Source of the DNA: Acholoe squamosa
Lineage: Eukaryota; Annelida; Polychaeta; Phyllodocida; Polynoidae
Length of the DNA: 64,000 bases
Assembly (NCBI GenBank): GCA_949317995.1
Contig: OX439049.1
Location: 64,779,247-64,843,246, forward strand
Direction of reading: 5' to 3'
Shown here: one piece after another, positions 33,736 to 45,464 of the stretch
How positions within the stretch are numbered: position 1 is the stretch's first letter
Layout: every line of letters starts with the position of its first letter
Position numbers and translations under genes: made by a program
Notes under the pieces: model-generated
Seen by the model: only the letters and a program-made list of their open reading frames with translations
Databases searched by the model: none
What the model was told of the DNA's origin: nothing

Positions 33736-35300
33736 AAGGGCACTGGTAGCTCAGTGGTGCTCTACTTGAGTGGGTCGGTGACCACGTAGATCTGTATAGG
33801 TGTACTGTGTGTTCACTCTATTAATTTGATGTTATTTAGACCTTGCTTTCTAATCGCTGCATATAGATGTAGTAAAGTGCATTTGGGGTTTGAGCTAGCT
33901 CCTTATAAATGGTAGAGTGTGTCACTACCTCAGCCCAGTACACATATCAGCCGCGCAGTGATCCTACTCAAATAAAACTAGTGAGAGATACCTCCTGACT
34001 GAAGACTTTATTTGTTTCTCCTCCTCGGCTGCTAACACGTCAAGCACAACAAGAGCACAACAGTTCATCAAATACTCCGGCACCCTTCGATGATCAACAC
34101 TCCATTATATCCTCTAGTTCATACCATGGTGATACAATAACTCTATCTCCTCTTCACCTTTAGTCTCATCAGCCTTAACTCCCAATTACTAAGATCGCGC
34201 ATTACCACACAATAGGCAAGGCAGCAGGCAAGTTTGGCCCAATTCAACTCCTAATTAAACAATGCAGTGTACTCACATGGAGAGTCTTAACTGTTGTTAT
34301 GATGATCCAACTTTAGTGTTGATCCTAAGTCCATGCAGGGATCCTCCCTGCATGGAGAGGGAGAGGCCCTTCCCAGGCCTGGAGTCCGACGATGTTAATT
34401 ACTGCTATTAATTGCTATCTCCATTTTGTATTAATTTCATAAGTTGAAACACTATCATTCCCAGGTAGTGTTGTTCTAAGTCCCAACTGCTTATGTCTGA
34501 GCAACCTCCAGATCTACTCAGCTTGTGAAAGGTGAGGATGTTATCACTAACAATTGCATGTTGAATCTCCACTACTAAAATGCTCCTTTCCTTAACAGAG
34601 GTAGGCTACTCCCTGTTGTGATCTAATGGTATTTAGCTGCTAACAGTTAGCTTAGATATGAGTGCCCAACTTCCAATGCTGTCTCCATGCTCCCTCTGAA
34701 CCAACTCACTGTCTCCTACTCTGAATTCTACAAATATGTTATTCAAGTATTATTATTTTCCCGGCGCGCCTGCGCAGAGACATGTATTTGTCTCATGACA
34801 TCACCATCTCATTTATTTCCCTTTTCATTACTCAACTTTGTAAAGTAGTTATGTCCTAATCTAATATTCTTCTTCCCATTATTCATCATTAATCCCTCCA
34901 GTTCTACTGGTCCTAAACTAATTATCTCTTTCATTTTCAGATTGGATTTCGGAATTTTATCTCCTTCATCTCTCAACTGGAGCCATCAAGCCTTCCGTCT
35001 CAAATCTCATTATGGACCTGAACATGACAATTTATACCTTAATCTCTGCGGAACACGCCATCAACTCTTTTGTCTGTTAATAAACATTAATCACTTTGTC
35101 TTGCCTTACTGCCTTTTTCTTTTGCCTTTCTACTAAATTACTTTACATATCCTATCATTGTCAGCACCGCTGGTTACACATTATTATCCATTATGGATTT
35201 CTCCTACACCATCGTACATAGGCACTGTTGGTGGTTGACATAGGGTACCACTAACTAGGTGGAAATAAATGCCTGAAATTACATCAAATTAGTGAATATT
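33736..35300. other. unclassified stretch, possible LTR-element remnant
   Basis: At its left edge a tRNA A-box-like ctggtagctcagtggtgctc occurs without a B box. An aataaaac signal (33970) followed by tttatttgtttctcctcc resembles the end of an LTR, but I found no matching termini or target duplication. No coding signal. Confidence 0.3.
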
Positions 35301-35311
35301 TTGTATGACTA

Positions 35312-35367
<56 letters not shown>
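35312..35367. repeat. (TA)n microsatellite
   Basis: An uninterrupted run of about 28 AT dinucleotides. Confidence 0.97.
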
Positions 35368-35369
<2 letters not shown>

Positions 35370-35375
35370 AAATCT

Positions 35376-35600
35376 GTCGATAAACAGCAGAGAAATAGGC
35401 ATTGATTCATTGGTGCATCCTGCCTTGACTGGTTTGATGCAATCTATTCTCAGCAACCATCAGGAGTATGGGTCTGAAAATTTAAAAAGTAGAATTGGCC
35501 TAGTGGAAAACCTTGCGATTGATATTATTACATATTGAAACCTGTCGATAAACAGCAGAGAAATAGGCATTGATTCATTAGTGCATCATGCCTTGACTGG
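35376..35600. repeat. direct duplication of about 65 bp
   Basis: The block gtcgataaacagcagagaaa to gccttgactgg occurs at about 35376-35440 and again at about 35537-35600, roughly 160 bp apart. Confidence 0.85.
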
Positions 35601-35604
35601 TATT

Positions 35605-35860
35605 TGTCAAACTATGTCAGTACCTATGCACTATTTGTCAGCAATTAGTCAATATATATGTCAGTAATTACTCACTATTTGTCAGCAATAACTCAAAATA
35701 TGTTTGTAATTACTCACTATTTGTCAGCAATTATTAGTCAATATATGCAGTAATAATAGTGCACTATTTGTTAGCAATTACTCAAAATAATTAGTAATTA
35801 CTCACTATTTGTCAGCAGTTCGTCAATACATTTCAGTAATTACTCACTATTTGTCAATAT
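35605..35860. repeat. minisatellite of about 40 bp
   Basis: About six diverged copies of a unit containing actatttgtcagcaatta and agtaattactc. Confidence 0.85.
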
Positions 35861-35869
35861 CTGATTGAA

Positions 35870-37160
35870 TATTGAAAGTTGAATTGAAAATAGCATTGAA
35901 AATTGCATTAAAAACTCGGGTCTTTTAGGTCTAAGACCTAACCTGCTCCATCTTTCCAAAATTTCTTTGGGAAGGCTCTAAATCCCTTTTGAATAATAAT
36001 GCATCATCACACAAGAATTTTTTAATTTTCTAAAAACATCCCTAAAGGTTACATTACACTGCTCTGAACTTCACAGTTTGATATTCCAATTTCCAAAGTT
36101 TTCTTGGGGGACACTCGCCCCACTCAACCAACAATGCATAACCACATTAGTTACGCCCCCACCTCTGTAACTACAAGATTTACTGACTGTATAAATGATG
36201 TCAGGGGTCTATAGAGGTTTAAACCTATTATAGTGTCACCTCACCCTGCCACCAGACGCTCCTCATGTAACCACCACAGTCGAATTTCAACTTTACTTGT
36301 TGTTTGTTTTGAAATAAAGGGCAGGTTTAGTCAGCCATGCGCGTTAAGCACCACTACTCACTTGGGTTGTTCTCATTCATTTAGTGTTCCACATAATGTA
36401 CACGGTATATACCTATAATGGTACAGAAGGTCCTTAAAGTAGATCTGTTGACATTCATATTTCAAAAAATGTCCTTTGGGGACTAGGCCTGCAAATATTA
36501 TCAAAGAGCAATGTATCAGGACATAAATTTGCATCTTCTTTCTGAAAATTCAAAATACTTTAAAATCATAAATAAGAGTCTGATAATCATGTTTTAAGAT
36601 TTCCCTAGATGATGCTAACCCCATCAATTACCATTGCATAAACATTTAGATTTTCACTCCTGAAGGTGGGGCTAAACCAAAATGCTTCAAACTTCAGGGA
36701 TTGACATCTATATTTCTAAATTTCTCTTGCACGTGGGGACAGGCCCCCACAACCCCTTAAACAACACATCTAAAAGTACAAGATTAACACCTAAGGCTAC
36801 CAAAATCCCTTAAACTGAAGAGTTTGACTATATTTCAAAAATCTTATAATTAGGGGGACCAACCAACCCCCATATCCCCTCAAAAACAATGCATTACCAC
36901 ATGAGACTTGCAGTCCTTTCCGAAAACCCTACCTACCCCAGAATTTCACCAACGCATCCCTCAAAAAACTTTTTTGTTATCAAATAATATTTTCGTTCCC
37001 CTTACTCATAACCATGGATTTACTGCTAATGGTACACCAAAATTCTTTAAACTATACATATGCTGTGATAGACCTCTGGGACTGAACCCCCACTTTATAT
37101 ATCCAGGAACCGCCCATAGTAAGCTCCTTCTCCATTCCCATCCACCCTAATTGTCAACTA
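35870..37160. repeat. diverged tandem repeats, no gene
   Basis: Four to five loose copies (near 36080, 36450, 36700, 36820) share the order ttgacat..atatttcaaa, then cttgggggac, then aacaatgcataaccacat. Coding signal is absent. 37161-37465 shows nothing. Confidence 0.55.
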
Positions 37161-37467
37161 AATGTCACACTTCTCTCCTGGATTGATCATAGCTGGGTGG
37201 GGCCTACCTGGTGTAAAGCTTTTAGTCCTAATTTACCCTGGGAATGAGAATATAGATGTGTGATCTAACTACAATACACTCACCGACATTACTATAAGAC
37301 ATATGTGACCTATTGCATGATAGATAAGTCGCATCAGCACAAACTGAGATACAGGGGTCTGAAGGGGAAAACATCATTTTAATCAAAAATTGGTTTTTCG
37401 CATTTATTGCCAGTTTATTTATTTGTCTCACCCTACATCAAGTTATCGAGCCATATCTAAAATCTTA

Positions 37468-37700
37468 AATGTGTGTAGGGGCAGTAATTCCCCGTATTCG
37501 GTGGCAGACCCCCAGGGGCGGGCCTCCGGGTAATCACTGCCCCCTAGTATGTATCATACCGATCCAGGTGTGGATGGAAGGTAGAAATGTCAGGCCAAGG
37601 GGAAGTAGCTCAGAGGTAGAGCAACCGCTTCGAAGTTGGAGGGCCCGGTCTTCAAGCCCCGGTTTCTCCAGAACCTTTTCACCGACCTCTACATGTGTTT
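37468..37700 (+). mobile_element. SINE-like unit: hairpin leader plus tRNA-like core, copy 1
   Basis: The leader begins tgtaggggcagtaattcccc and its far arm is taatcactgccccctag (inverted relation), followed by a linker to caggcc. The tRNA-like core is at 37599-37669 (A-box-like tagctcagaggtagagc, weak B box ggtcttcaagccc), then a tail cttttcaccgacctctacat. A matching unit is at 44268-44506, and a leader-only copy is at 62995-63128 on the other strand. Confidence 0.75.
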
Positions 37701-37923
37701 TTGAGGCATGGTCTGGTGATCTAGAACAAAGAGCCAAGAGATTGTGTCAGCGAGTGATTTTTGCATATTTTGTGTACTCTGTCAGAACCCCCTCACTGGA
37801 GCCCCATACCCATGTTTGGTACGCTTCTGTAGTGCGCCATTTCATCTATCCAATGGCAGAACTCGTTTCATTTCAAAGTCACTTGTGGACCAATCAGAGG
37901 CCATCTTTTTAACCCTTCACGCT

Positions 37924-39423
37924 GTCCTGAGTGTAAACAATAATTTGGGAACATCATTATCTGAATTGGACATGCTGCTACTGGGTATCCTGGCATCTGC
38001 AACCGACACTAGTCAAAACTTTTCCACAGCAAAGAAGGGGAAAAGGGTAGGAAGGCTTGGCAGCATTGCCGTAGCTTGTTCAGAGTTGGTAATAAATGGG
38101 TGTGTCAGGATACATTATTGTTTTTCTACTGGTGAGTGTAATAATACTAATCTTTGTGAATAATTCATCTGTCACACATTAGGCATTGGTATATTTCTTT
38201 CAAATATGCCATACTATCCCTGGCCGACTCCCAACACACAAGCGAGATGATATCTTAATCCTCCCTTCCACTTGTACAAAGGCTAGTATATAGGCAGTGC
38301 AATGAGGATGTAGAGAAGTTGAACCTCGGGACTGTAGCCGACTCTACATTCAGGAACTTGTGGAGGAAATATCTTCCCAAAACTGTCTGCTCCTGCCCAA
38401 TGACTGACTTGTGCTGGGAATGCCAAAAGAACAACTGTGATATCACCAACTCTAGTTGTCTCCCAGACTGTGTTAAACAAGCCAAGCTTTGGAAGCAGAC
38501 TGAGCACCTAGAAGTAGTGGGGAGGGAACAGGCGTTCTATCAATAGTTGTGTAAGAAGGCAAAAGAGGACTATGAACTTGCAAATCGACCCCCATTTGGC
38601 CTTCATCCTGCTTGTGGTGTTGACTACACAGTCCATGTGAGTTTTGATTATGCTCAACAAGTGCACCTTCCATCCTACCCTATGCAGCCTGGCCCATTCT
38701 ATTTCTTAGTCCCAAAACATCTGGAGTTACACTGTGACAACTGCAGTGGGCAGAACAAGAATAAGTACATGATCGCCCATCTCATGTGGAGGTGTATTGT
38801 GGGGCTGAAGAAGTCAATATCTCTGCTCTTTTTAATTACTGGGCACACCAAATTTGCACCTGACTGGTGTTTTTGCCTGTTGAAGCAAAGGTTTAGAAGG
38901 TCTGATGTTTTTAGTCTTGCACAGTTTTAGAAGGTGGTACACGAGAGCACTGTAACCGATGTCAAGATCCCACATTCAGTGGGAGATGAGAATGGTAACT
39001 GCTCTGTTCCAACATATGAATGACAAAGCTTTCTGCTCCCCATTACCAAACATGTAAAGGGGATCAGGCAGTACCATCACTTTGACTTTAAACATGACAA
39101 GCCTGGCCAGGTGGTAATGAAGAAGTTAGTTAACTCTGCACCTGACACCTGCAACATATTGACCAAGGACATGTCCCCCAAGGTCTGCCAGCCATTTCCC
39201 CCTCTCCAGGCTTGTCTACCCAAAGACAGTGGTATTTGTTTGAAAGTATCCGTGAATTCTATACTGAGGACACAAAGAATATCACTTGCCCAAAAGCAAC
39301 TATTCCAAAGGATGTTACAGCTGGGGTAGTTGCAGAACCTCAGGCTTTACCTCCACCTCTACTACCTCATCCAGTTGTAAATGGAGAGCAAATTCGAGGC
39401 AGAGGTAGAGGTAGACAGGTCTA
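37924..39423 (+). pseudogene. repeat-borne protein of the CDNCSGQNKN/GHTKF family (DUF7869-like), broken
   Basis: Blocks in order are SELDMLLLGILASATDTSQ (37957-38013), CSCPMTDLCWECQKNN (about 38389), FGLHPACGVDYTVHVSFDYA (about 38596), LHCDNCSGQNKNKYMIAHLM (about 38730), FLITGHTKFAPDWCFCLLKQ (about 38835) and QWYLFESIREFY (about 39223), ending with an RGRGRGR tail at 39395. Proteins with this order occur in high copy number in lancelets, corals and other invertebrates; I recognise the pattern but not a proven biochemical role. The CDN aspartate suggests an RNase H-like integrase fold, which is inference. A stop at 38545, frame changes and missing segments make this a decayed copy. Confidence 0.7.
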
Positions 39424-39439
39424 AGCAAAAGCACAGAAA

Positions 39440-39560
39440 TGAACCCGGAGTCATTTTTGACCCGAAGTAATTTTTGACCCTGCCTGGTCCATCCCCCCAC
39501 TCACCCCAGAATCATTTTTGACCCTGGGTCAGTTTTGACCCAGTGTTATTTATGACCATG
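39440..39560. repeat. short tandem repeats (tcatttttgaccc)
   Basis: Five to six copies of tcatttttgacc or close variants; the same phrase returns at 40735-40765 (agggtcatttttcatccagg). Confidence 0.8.
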
Positions 39561-40660
39561 CCCCCACCCATCTCCTTCTCTGTGTGTGCAGAAATCCCTT
39601 GGAGTACACATCCCTCCCTTTTTCCAAGTTTTAAATTGTCTTTCCTCAACTGCTAGACTTCATATTCAAAAGTTAGTCTAGATTTGACTAGAATAAAAGT
39701 CAGTATTTCTCGTGGTGTGTAATTTATCAATCACAAATGTGTTCAATCACACTGAAAACCTACGGGAACCCAAACTCATCAATACTGACAACTTTAGGTC
39801 CTCAGGTTGACAATACCTAAATCTACAGCTTTAGGTCCTCAGGGGGTAGTCATTGGGGACGACTTAGGGTCGTCCCTGATGACCTAAAGTCGTCAGGATG
39901 GCCACCCTTTAAAGCCACATCAACCTGAGTTGAAATTATAGATATTCTAGTATCCCTCTTCATCTTCTACAGAGTTCCAAATTGTTTTTTGTTTGTAAAT
40001 CATATTCAGCTCCTCACCCATAAATAAGTATTTATTCAGTTGGGGGGGGGGGATCCTAACCCACTATCATAGGTTTAGTTGAACCTTACATAGAACTGTG
40101 TGAGTACACTGATCTACTATATGTTAAGCACACTCAATGAGTTAGGAGTTATAGCACTAGCACTAGCCATAAGAGAGGTGTTATTACCTGAATGATCTAT
40201 CTGCTTTTCTATATTTCTACTAAAACATTCCCAACTTTCGACAAGTATTTTGTATCAAATGATTATTATTTTCCCCTTTTCATGATAGAATATACAATAA
40301 GTACAATGTATATATTTGAGCCTCTCTACAACCAATGGAAGATCAAATATATTACAGGAATGCATAGTGGGGCCCTCTTATGGTATATAAACAGACTACT
40401 GGTAAAGCCAATGTGGTCAGTGTGACGACTTAGGGTAGTCATAATGGCCTGATGACCCTAAACTCGTCATATATGACGACTTTCCAATAGCGGTGGGTTT
40501 ACAGTGCAATGATAAAATATCATTTGCTTTATTGTGAGCCAAGAGATGTATTTTCATTCACACCTACTGCAATCATTCAGAAAAAATATAAAAGAAAATG
40601 ACTAAAAGGTAATCAAACATTCTTCTTCACTATTATCCATCTTTCTCATTTCATATTTGA
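39561..40660. other. no gene; gacgactttaggtc-type palindromes
   Basis: Inverted and direct copies of gacgacttagggtcgtc and ctgatgacctaaagtcgtc lie at 39785-39895 and 40425-40485. The rest is AT-rich and unremarkable. Confidence 0.55.
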
Positions 40661-40667
40661 TTGATTT

Positions 40668-41000
40668 ATGGTGGATAGACAAAGAAAAGTAACCCAAAAA
40701 CACAAAATACATTCTTCTAAAGCAGAGAGACCAGGGTCATTTTTCATCCAGGGTCATTTTTGGGGGTTTACAGAGGTGTCACAACAGGAAGAGGGAGAGG
40801 CAGGCCAAGGGGTAGGGGTACAGTTTGTGTGCAGGGGGACCAGCTTTTGCTAGATGATAATCCACAACCAGTAAGAGGGCGTGGTCGACCAAGGGACTCT
40901 TGTAGAAGGAGAGGAAAAAAAGCATGGCAGAGGAAGAGAAAGGACTCCAGTCTCTGGAGAGGATTCTGACTCTGAGGGGAAGGAAGAGATGATGAGGGCA
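40668..41000 (+). pseudogene. Arg-Gly-rich tail fragment of a repeat-borne protein
   Basis: One frame (40760-40969) reads TGRGRGRPRGRG and later PVRGRGRPRDSCRRRGKK, AT-hook-like. The element ending at 39423 has the same kind of RGRGRGR tail. This may be a second C-terminal fragment of the same family, separated by inserted repeats. Confidence 0.35.
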
Positions 41001-41233
41001 ATGGCTATGGATGTAATTTTATGTGAATAACTTCTTCCCGTAGGGACCGATCGCCACACCCCCAATGGCGTAACGTGTGCTGATCCACCACAGCAACCGA
41101 TCCGGTACCGTAGCTTGGTTCCGGGTGCATGTAAACATTCAAAATGGCAGACCAGCGCTCGTACGGTGAACTACGGTAACGGATTTTGTTAATTTTCAGT
41201 TAATTAAACACTCTAAAAACATAAAATAAATAG

Positions 41234-41332
41234 AGAACTAAACTCCCCTGGTGTCCTCGGTGGCTGATCAACCCCTCGGGGGGTGTCTCGTGGTGGATCA
41301 GCCACCTCGTACACCATGGTCGTTTAGTTCTC
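41234..41332. repeat. short foldback with gatcagccacc arms
   Basis: agagaactaaac and ggtggctgatca on the left pair with ggatcagccacc and gtttagttctct on the right, around the loop cccctcggggg. Confidence 0.85.
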
Positions 41333-41399
41333 TCTATGTATTGGTTTCCTCCAACACAGCGGCAGCGCAGGGGTCGGACCACTCAAAAGTAAATCACAT

Positions 41400-42240
41400 G
41401 TATATCATGCTATGTAGATTATCTAATAAATTAGTATTAGAATGGACAACAGGTTACAGTGTTACCATGACTGTTGGAATGATTTAAAACTTGGAGTAAC
41501 CATGTGGATGTAATTACCAAAGGAGCTTGGATCTATATACCTGGATTTCCACCTGCTGTACTATGTATACATGTGACTATTTATTGTACAATATGCGCAT
41601 GGAGTGACTAACATGACATTATACACTGATATACAAGAACATTTAAGAGTGTAAGTCTTCTAGAATCTGCAGAAGAGACAGGTAAAGTACACCTATGTGA
41701 CTTGACTAAAACACTAACATTTTCCAGGAGTCAGCGCATGTTTTTTTTTTTTTATTGCAGTTGCATGAATAAAAATATTTCATCAAAGTGCTTGGTTCTA
41801 TGATATGTACTAGCCATAAGCCTTATCTATATGCAGAAAAAGAATTGTGTCTATATCTCATATATTAATGCCCTTTGTTATGGTGAGAGAAGATGCTCGT
41901 GAGCAGCTCCTCTCACTTCATGTGCGCGTAGCTCAAAACAACACTCCATGTGTTTTTAACTTTGAAAATTAAATAAAATTACTTTTAGAGCAGATAGCAA
42001 CTCATACAATATGTCAAATGAAAGGTATTGATGACTTCTTACTCAACTGATATCTAACTAATTTTTGAAGGTCGGTGACTTATCTATCAGACTGGTAAAA
42101 CGGGTCACATGTCACATATATAATACCTAATGTAATGCACCCAATAACTTCTGCTCACAGGGCGTATCTCCATACAATGGTGCTGATTACAATGGTCGCA
42201 AAACACAAATTGTGTCATCCATATGAATAACAATTACTTT
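41400..42240. other. intergenic, nothing recognised
   Basis: I see no coding signal. The sequence is AT-rich with a T run at 41741-41753. Confidence 0.5.
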
Positions 42241-42241
42241 G

Positions 42242-43740
42242 CACCAAATGCTCCATTGCATCTGGCTTTGTAGATTAAGACAGATATTCCCCAAACAATA
42301 GAATCAGAGCCACACCTTATCAAACGTCTCTAAATGAGTCCATTAGTCTGGCAGAAGTTGCAGGTTGACCAAAAGTTCTTTGATATATTTTTTCTCTCTC
42401 TTGATTATTCATCTGCAAGGTCTTGATGAACATTTCCAGTAGGGTGTGTTTGTCATCCTTGAGCATTTTTAGTCATTCAAGATGGCTACCTAAATGTAAA
42501 AAAGTCGTAAAATGACTACCACCTAGCTTTTTATAAATGGCTAATTGGAATGTCTTGTCCCCAGAAATGTATATTTTGAACTTAAAATCGTGTTTCTACC
42601 TTGATTATGATCTATCATTTTCAAGATTTTTAAAATTTTGGCAGTCATCTTGAATAATCAAAGATGATCAACAGTGTTATTCAGACATTGTACTGGAAAT
42701 ACTTGTAGAGACCCTGTAGATGAAATTACCCTCAGACATGTTAATTATTCCACTCTAAACCTTGATGCTATATTGATTTGAACTAAAGCTCATGAGTCAG
42801 TACACATGCGTCTTTGACATTTGTGACATTAAATAATCAAAATGGGTACCTACAACCAACTGATATGTGATGTATCTCAACTTAATACTTTTAGAATTAT
42901 TTTTTCCTAAGCTATGAATTGGTTGTCTATACTGGTTGGAGCTAAAAATATAAAATTTGTGCTGACCTCATTAGAAATTCAAAATGGCTGCCACCAAGGG
43001 CTACTTCTAATTCCTTGACCTCAGAAATGTATATATCCTGAACTTAAAATCATGTTTCTATCTTGATTATGACCAGAGATATATCATTTTTCAGATTTTT
43101 TGACATTTTGGTGGCCATCTTGAATAATCAAAAATGCTCAAAGGTGACATCCTCATACCCTACTGGAAATGTTCAAAGATACCTTGTAGATGAGAAAAAA
43201 ATACATATCAGAGAATTTTGGGTTAAGTTAAAAATCCCTTCCTCACTTCTAGACTACATGTAATCTTTATAAATATAGTGGGACATGGTCTGTGGTGAGA
43301 AGAGTCCTGAACCGTGTTTGATAAAACATTCAGCACTTCTGGATAATCTCACAGTAAGTATATACACGTCAATTAACACAATATTTTCCAATTTACAGCA
43401 AATTTTCTGACAATTTGTTACATTTGTTACATGAAACATTCCTGATATGAGTAATACATACAATGCATTAACAATTAGCATTGCCAATGGCCCTGGGATT
43501 GTCATCTTTGGCTATGAACACCAGATTTGGACAGTTTTTGTTAGGATCTACATTTTGTTCACATTTCATGCCAGATTAAGTTAATCACTAAACATTCAGA
43601 TTCATCATAGATAGATATTTCAGAAATACCTTCACGTTAAAACTGCAAGATCATTTTCAGCCAAGTGTTGAATCATTATTTGTCAAAGTTAGTCAGGTAG
43701 TCTATATGAAAACTTTTCCCCCTCGCAGGCCATTTGGTCC
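42242..43740 (+). repeat. long dispersed repeat, copy 1
   Basis: This block is repeated at 44606-46735 in the same order and orientation (offset about 2.33 kb at the left end, ccaaacaatagaat at 42291 and 44624). It includes caagatggctacc-type phrases. Strong similarity is seen over most of the length, for example cagtgttattcagacattgt at 42673 and 45627. No intact coding region. Confidence 0.9.
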
Positions 43741-43751
43741 CACAGATTCTT

Positions 43752-43910
43752 CAGGCCCGGCCTTGATGAGTAACTTACCAGGGCTACATTCATGCATCAT
43801 GCCGACCCTAGGGGTAGATTGAGTCCTGGAGGGTCGGCATGATGCATTGGTGCATCCTGACAAATAATGAACATGATACATTATTGCATCAGTGGCCCTT
43901 AAAGGGTTAA
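43752..43910. repeat. TTAA-ended foldback element, copy 5 (one end missing)
   Basis: The right end is agtggcccttaaagggttaa. The interior ccgaccctaggggtagattg and ctggagggtcggcatgatgc match 63765-63984 in reverse complement. Confidence 0.85.
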
Positions 43911-44267
43911 GACTTAAAGGCCTCACAACGTGTTAAGGTCCGTAGTCATCCATCATTATGATCTAATAATGCAGTGTTGGTGAGTTACATGAATGTAGAG
44001 TATATATACCTATCAGGAGCGCTCCTTACCCAAGGGTTGGTATGAGTGAATGTAGCCCAGGTGAGGTAATCATCCAGAGGTAGACATGAACACTAACCCC
44101 ATGTTCAATGGCCAGTAGTTTTGGATGGGGCCTGTGATTTTTTTTTCTAGAATTCCTTTGAAATTGGCTATTTGGACAGAATATTTTTAACTATTTACAT
44201 TGCTATAATTATATTCTAACCTAAGTGGCATAAGACTCAAAATGTTAGTGTCTACCCCTCACATCCA

Positions 44268-44506
44268 TGTGTAGGGGCAGTAATTCCCTATGCTCAGTTG
44301 ACCGACCCCCAGGGGTGGGTCGCCGGCTAATCACTGCCCCCTAGTGTGTATCATACTGATCCAGGTTTGGTGGGAATTCGAAGGTGGAAACATCAGGCCA
44401 GGGGATGTAGCTCAGTGGTAGAGCACTTACTTGTAAGTTGAGAGACCTGGGTTCAATCCCAGCATTTCCAGAAATGTTTTCACCGACCTTTACATATGCA
44501 TCATGA
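44268..44506 (+). mobile_element. SINE-like unit: hairpin leader plus tRNA-like core, copy 2
   Basis: It has the same leader as 37468 (tgtaggggcagtaattccc, with far arm taatcactgccccctag). The tRNA-like core at 44401-44470 has a clean A box (tagctcagtggtagagca) and B box (gggttcaatccc), pairing acceptor ends (ggggatg / catttcc) and a T arm ctggg/cccag. The anticodon stem is mismatched. The tail is cttttcaccgaccttt... as in copy 1 (ttttcaccgacctttacat). Confidence 0.8.
44401..44471 (+). tRNA. tRNA-like core of the SINE unit (pseudo-tRNA, loop triplet GTA)
   Basis: A near-complete cloverleaf can be drawn, but the anticodon stem (cttac / ttgag) has a mismatch and a wobble, and the sequence lies inside a repeat. 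I regard it as a SINE core or tRNA pseudogene, not a functional tyrosine tRNA. Confidence 0.35.
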
Positions 44507-44889
44507 CAATCAATGGTAAAAGGTCAGGGAGCCGTCTGTTTTCTCACCTATGGATTCAACGCCTATACCACACCCATTGTGACATTTGACTTGTCGCACC
44601 TCGGCCGTTTAAAGATATATGCACCAAACAATAGAATTGGAGCCACACCTTATCATGCCTTACTAAATGAGTGTATTAGTCTGGCAGAATTGCAGGTTGA
44701 CCCAAAATTCTCAGATATATTTTCTCTCTCTTTTGATTATTCATCTACAAGATCTCTATGAACATTTTCAGTAGGGTGTGAGGATGTCAGACTTGAGCAT
44801 TTTTAATCATTTAAGATGGCCACCTAAATGTTAAAAAAGTCTTAAAAATGGCTACCACCTAGCTTTTTATAATAGCTAATAAGAATGGC

Positions 44890-45464
44890 AGTGTCACCAG
44901 GTACCAGCAATGTTCCAAGGACGCTTTGGCCCGAAAGGACTGTTTGACCTTGCTGTAGCTAAGAGTCCCTGACATTAAGACCATCGGGCAGACTGTATGT
45001 ACCTTGCTCCATAGCACTACCATTGGGGGTAAAAGTCATTGTTGCACCATTTGGACCATCAACGTAGATCGTCATGGCGCCCTGTTCTTCCCGGCCGTGC
45101 CGTCCTGCTGTGTTGACCCTGACTCTTCCCTGTTGGAGTCATCGTTAGATGATTTTGAATCTGCCGGCTTCTCATGATTCACAATTTCATGCCCCGGCTT
45201 CCACCTTGGGTTGGGGCACGTACATTCAGGACATGCCCGATTGTTCCCATGGTATTCCTGCCTGCATGCTTTACAATTAACCGCCATAGTGAGCAAGCAA
45301 AAAGCAAAAATGAAAAAAGTTTTGTGATAAGCATGGAGCTAGCATGAAGCATGTAGTGTGCAGGCAATAAGTAGGTCAGCACACCTGCACTGATTTACCT
45401 GTACAGGTGAGTGGGCTGGGCTCCCTCTACTGATTTATAATCGCATCAACTGTATTGATGCTTC
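44890..45464. mobile_element. 575-bp insertion in the long repeat, carrying small minus-strand ORFs
   Basis: It is absent from copy 1 of the surrounding repeat. Both sides carry near-identical flanks of about 35 bp (accacctagctttttataa ... ggaatg at about 44857-44892 and 45466-45500). No terminal inverted repeats or transposase were seen. Confidence 0.65.
45072..45296 (-). CDS. small Cys-rich (zinc-ribbon/PHD-like) ORF in a repeat
   Basis: This 74-residue minus-strand frame opens with MAVNCKACRQEYHG and continues ACPECTCPNPRWKPG, a C-x2-C...H...C-x2-C pattern, followed by an acidic, Ser/Asn-rich tail. A related frame is at 62588-62902 (VICDSCQASYHSNTCKHP). Its stop overlaps the ATG of a second 38-codon frame (from 45067 down to about 44951). 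Similar Cys/His modules begin many transposon proteins, but the family is unknown to me. Confidence 0.4.
   Translation of the reverse strand: MLTMAVNCKACRQEYHGNNRACPECTCPNPRWKPGHEIVNHEKPADSKSSNDDSNREESGSTQQDGTAGKNRAP

Noticed and set aside
33740..33800. tRNA-like start (ggtagctcagtggtgctc)
   Set aside because: No B box or cloverleaf follows.
34942..35136. 64-codon frame after an acceptor-like tttcattttcag
   Set aside because: Composition is not protein-like and there is no matching donor or neighbouring exon.
36908..37150. 80-codon frame
   Set aside because: Lies within diverged repeat DNA and shows no conserved motif.
44401..44471. Functional tRNA gene
   Set aside because: Embedded in a repeated SINE-like unit with a mismatched anticodon stem. 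The other copy (37599) has different anticodon bases and a poorer B box.
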